Assembly (NCBI GenBank): GCA_035317605.1
Contig: DATHGT010000093.1
Location: 1 to 64,000, forward strand
Source of the DNA: DATHGT01 sp035317605
GTDB taxonomy: Bacteria; Methylomirabilota; Methylomirabilia; Rokubacteriales; CSP1-6
Direction of reading: 5' to 3'
DNA length: 64,000 bases
Of this stretch, positions 62,103-64,000 are shown piece by piece. Positions within the stretch are counted from its first letter, which is position 1, and each line of letters begins with the position of its first letter. The position numbers and the translations under genes were made by a program. A model generated the notes under the pieces. The model did no database searches and was not told the origin of the DNA. It worked only from the letters and a program-made list of their open reading frames with translations.

Positions 62103-62983
62103 GCGCGTGCTTTCGCGCGGGGGTGGGCGGCGTCGTAGATGCGCATGAGCTGGTCGGAGCCGACGTGGGTGTAGCGCTGGGTCGTGGAAAGCCGGCTGTG
62201 GCCGAGCAGCTCCTGGATCATGCGCAGATCCGCGCCCGAGTCGAGCAGGTGCGTCGCGAACGTGTGCCGGAGGGTGTGGGGACTCACGCGCCGGACGATC
62301 CCGGCCGCGCGGGCGCGTCGCCGGACGATCGTGTGCACGCTGCGCACGGTGAGCCGGCCGCCGCGCCGGTTCAGGAACACCGCGCCGGTCCCGGTTCCGC
62401 GGGGGCCGAGATACGCGCGGAGCGCGCCGGCCGCGGCCTCGCCGAACGGAACGATGCGCTCCTTGCGTCCCTTCCCGATGACCCGCACCGTCATCTCGCC
62501 GAAATCGAGGTCGCGCCGGTCGAGGCCCACCAGCTCGGAGACCCGGAGCCCGCTCGCGTACAGCAGCTCGACGATGGCGGCGGCGCGCGCGGAGGCGTCC
62601 GCGCCCGTCTCATCGCCGTCCATCAGCGCCACCGTCTCGTCGATGGGGAGAAACGAGACCAGTTTGCGCCCCTGCCGCGGCGGGCGGATCGCTTGCGCCG
62701 GGTTATCGGCCACCACGCCGCGGCGACGGAGGAATCGGAACCAGCTCCGGATCGCCGCCAGCTTGCGCGCCACGGTGGCGGGATCGAGCTTGCGGGTGTG
62801 CAGTGCGGCCAGGAAGGCCCGGACGTCGCGAGGCTCGATCCCCCGCAAGGCTTCCGCCGCGGAATCGGCCCGCCGCCAGCGGACGAAGTCTTCGAGGTCG
62901 GCACGATAGCTCTTCACGGTGTGGGGGGAAGCGTGCCTCTCCACCTCGAGCGATCCGAGAAACGCGGCCAGCGGGTCCTTCAT
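62099..62983 (-). CDS. xerC: tyrosine recombinase XerC/XerD
   Basis: Site-specific recombinase that resolves chromosome dimers at dif. The 294 residues have the SAM-like N-terminal domain (LEVERHASPHTVKSYRADLE) and the catalytic set: Arg in LYASGLRVSELVGLDRRDLD, His-x-x-Arg in SPHTLRHTFATHLLDSGADL, His in IQELLGHSRLSTTQRYTHV with the nucleophilic Tyr in RYTHV. The position between topA and hslVU is a widely conserved arrangement, which supports XerC rather than a phage integrase. ATG at 62983 is chosen; it overlaps the topA stop. Confidence 0.93.
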   Translation of the reverse strand: MKDPLAAFLGSLEVERHASPHTVKSYRADLEDFVRWRRADSAAEALRGIEPRDVRAFLAALHTRKLDPATVARKLAAIRSWFRFLRRRGVVADNPAQAIRPPRQGRKLVSFLPIDETVALMDGDETGADASARAAAIVELLYASGLRVSELVGLDRRDLDFGEMTVRVIGKGRKERIVPFGEAAAGALRAYLGPRGTGTGAVFLNRRGGRLTVRSVHTIVRRRARAAGIVRRVSPHTLRHTFATHLLDSGADLRMIQELLGHSRLSTTQRYTHVGSDQLMRIYDAAHPRAKARA

Positions 62984-64000
62984 GCGACGGTGAGGTCGGC
63001 CTCCTGCCGGAAGTCGCAACCCTCACGCACGCAGGTCCGTAGGGAGCGCCCGCGCGTGGCCCGCTCGGTGACGAAGGCGGCCCCGCACTTCGGACACGGT
63101 TCGGCCACCGGCCGCTGCCAGAGCACGAACTTGCAGCCCGGATACGCCGAACACCCATAGAAGTTTCGGCCCCGCTTGGAGCGCCGCTCCACCAGCTCGC
63201 CGGCGCAGCCGGGCTCCGGACAGGCGATGCCCATGGTGATGGGCTTGGTGGTCTTGCAGTCGGGATAGCCCGAGCAGGCGATGAACTTGCCGAAGCGGCC
63301 GTGCTTGATCACCATCGGCTTGCCACAGCTCGGGCAGACCTCCTTGGTGGGCTCGTCTTCCGCGCGCTCCCCGCCCCCGATGTTCCGGGTGTACTTGCAC
63401 TCGGGATAGGCCGAGCACGCGAGGAACTTGCCGAAGCGTCCGCGCCGCGCCAAGAGCGGCTGGCCGCACTCCGGGCACGCTTCGTCGGTCTCCTCGCCCT
63501 TCTTCTGGTTGACCATCTCCTTCTGGGCCTTCTTGAGGTCCTTCTGGAACGGCGTGTAGAAGTCGCCGACCGCCTTCGCCCAGTCGAGCTCGCCGTCCTC
63601 TACCTTGTCGAGCTCGTCCTCCATCTGCGCGGTGAACTCGACGTTCATGATGTCCTGGAAGAACGGCATGAGGAGCCCCGTCACTTCCGTCCCGAGCTCG
63701 GTGGGGAACAGCGTGCGCCGGTCCCGGCGGACGTAGCCGCGCTCGTTGATGATGGTGCCCAGGATCGACGCGTAGGTCGACGGCCGCCCGATCCCCAGCT
63801 CCTCCAGCGCCTTGACCAGCGAGGCCTCGGTGTAGCGCGGCGGCGGCTGGGTGAAGTGCTGCTTGGGCTGGAGCTCCAGCAGGCGCAGGACCTCGCCGTC
63901 TTCCAGCGCCGGCATCGCCAGCTCGGCCTCCTCGTCGGCCGCGACGTCACCATCCTCGTAGGTCTCGACGTAGACCGCCGTGAAGCCCTTGAACTTCAAC
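62980..64000 (-). CDS. topA: DNA topoisomerase I, C-terminal part (5' end missing)
   Basis: Relaxes negative supercoils. The visible 339 residues are the C-terminal portion of the protein; the catalytic Tyr region and TOPRIM domain lie beyond base 64000. The start of the visible part has TQPPPRYTEASLVKALEELG followed by IGRPSTYASILGTIINERGY, a conserved TopA block, then EFTAQMEDELDKVEDGEL. The tail holds four C4 zinc-ribbon units: CPECGQPLLARRGRFGKFLA, CPSCGKPMVIKHGRFGKFIA, a third starting ACPEPGCAGELVERRSKRGR, and CPKCGAAFVTERATRGRSLR. It is the first gene of the block leading to galT. Confidence 0.97.
   Translation of the reverse strand, partial: LKFKGFTAVYVETYEDGDVAADEEAELAMPALEDGEVLRLLELQPKQHFTQPPPRYTEASLVKALEELGIGRPSTYASILGTIINERGYVRRDRRTLFPTELGTEVTGLLMPFFQDIMNVEFTAQMEDELDKVEDGELDWAKAVGDFYTPFQKDLKKAQKEMVNQKKGEETDEACPECGQPLLARRGRFGKFLACSAYPECKYTRNIGGGERAEDEPTKEVCPSCGKPMVIKHGRFGKFIACSGYPDCKTTKPITMGIACPEPGCAGELVERRSKRGRNFYGCSAYPGCKFVLWQRPVAEPCPKCGAAFVTERATRGRSLRTCVREGCDFRQEADLTVA

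Overview
The window is about 64 kb of very GC-rich bacterial chromosome. Genes are packed tightly, many starts and stops overlap by 1-11 nt (ATGA, GTGA, TTGA), and GTG starts are frequent. No rRNA, CRISPR array or intact insertion sequence was seen. The gene set (KorAB 2-oxoacid:ferredoxin oxidoreductase, LutABC and GlcDEF oxidation of lactate and glycolate, several thiamine-diphosphate enzymes, topA-xerC-hslVU next to arg genes) and the base composition fit an uncultured soil or subsurface lineage such as Rokubacteria/Methylomirabilota. That placement is an inference from gene content, not a measured one.

Layout. 1-5.1 kb (+): the end of a ferric-iron-type ABC importer (binding protein, double permease, ATPase), then a DHA2 drug exporter. 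5.2-6.6 kb: an unrecognised secreted protein and a small membrane protein. 6.6-13.3 kb (-): a chain M20 deacylase - Memo-like protein - DUF1285-like protein - PCYCGC-motif protein - two ThDP decarboxylase/synthase-type enzymes. The PCYCGC gene appears to be a selenoprotein: its in-frame UGA sits where the family has Cys of a CxxC, giving U-x-x-C. 13.3-16.8 kb: GroES-like protein, RmuC, a TIGR02757 protein, and a divergent NadX-type aspartate dehydrogenase. 17-20.5 kb (-): a surface-polysaccharide mini-cluster (DegT aminotransferase, NeuD-like acyltransferase, family-2 glycosyltransferase with a 54-residue tandem-repeat tail). 20.7-33.2 kb (-): thioredoxin reductase, a HAD hydrolase and a DUF2203 protein, then one long metabolic block: lutC, lutB, lutA, cupin, glcF, glcE, glcD, korB, korA.

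33.3-40.4 kb: a LysR regulator divergent from gltB-gltD (glutamate synthase). 40.5-44.7 kb: accessory genes (two DinB proteins, a HEPN/DUF4145-like gene of lower GC, a DUF222-HNH gene, an orphan Phd-type antitoxin, a PNPOx-fold protein). 44.8-51.3 kb: chlorite-dismutase-like heme protein, moaA, a B12-binding radical SAM protein, rtcB, an inverted-repeat element, lgt and a YdcF-like protein. 51.3-51.9 kb (-): tRNA-Gly(GCC), tRNA-Cys(GCA) and a tRNA with anticodon UAA but a short variable loop; the last is flanked, in one reading frame, by remnants of a helix-turn-helix and a LAGLIDADG homing-endonuclease domain. 52-64 kb (-): a long co-directional run read as topA-xerC-hslV-hslU-argB-argD-argF-argG-comB-pgsA-plsY-gpsA-galT, covering DNA topology and recombination, proteolysis, arginine synthesis and phospholipid synthesis.

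The items most worth a second look are the candidate selenoprotein at 10020-10409 and the tRNA(UAA)/homing-endonuclease arrangement at 51.3-51.7 kb.
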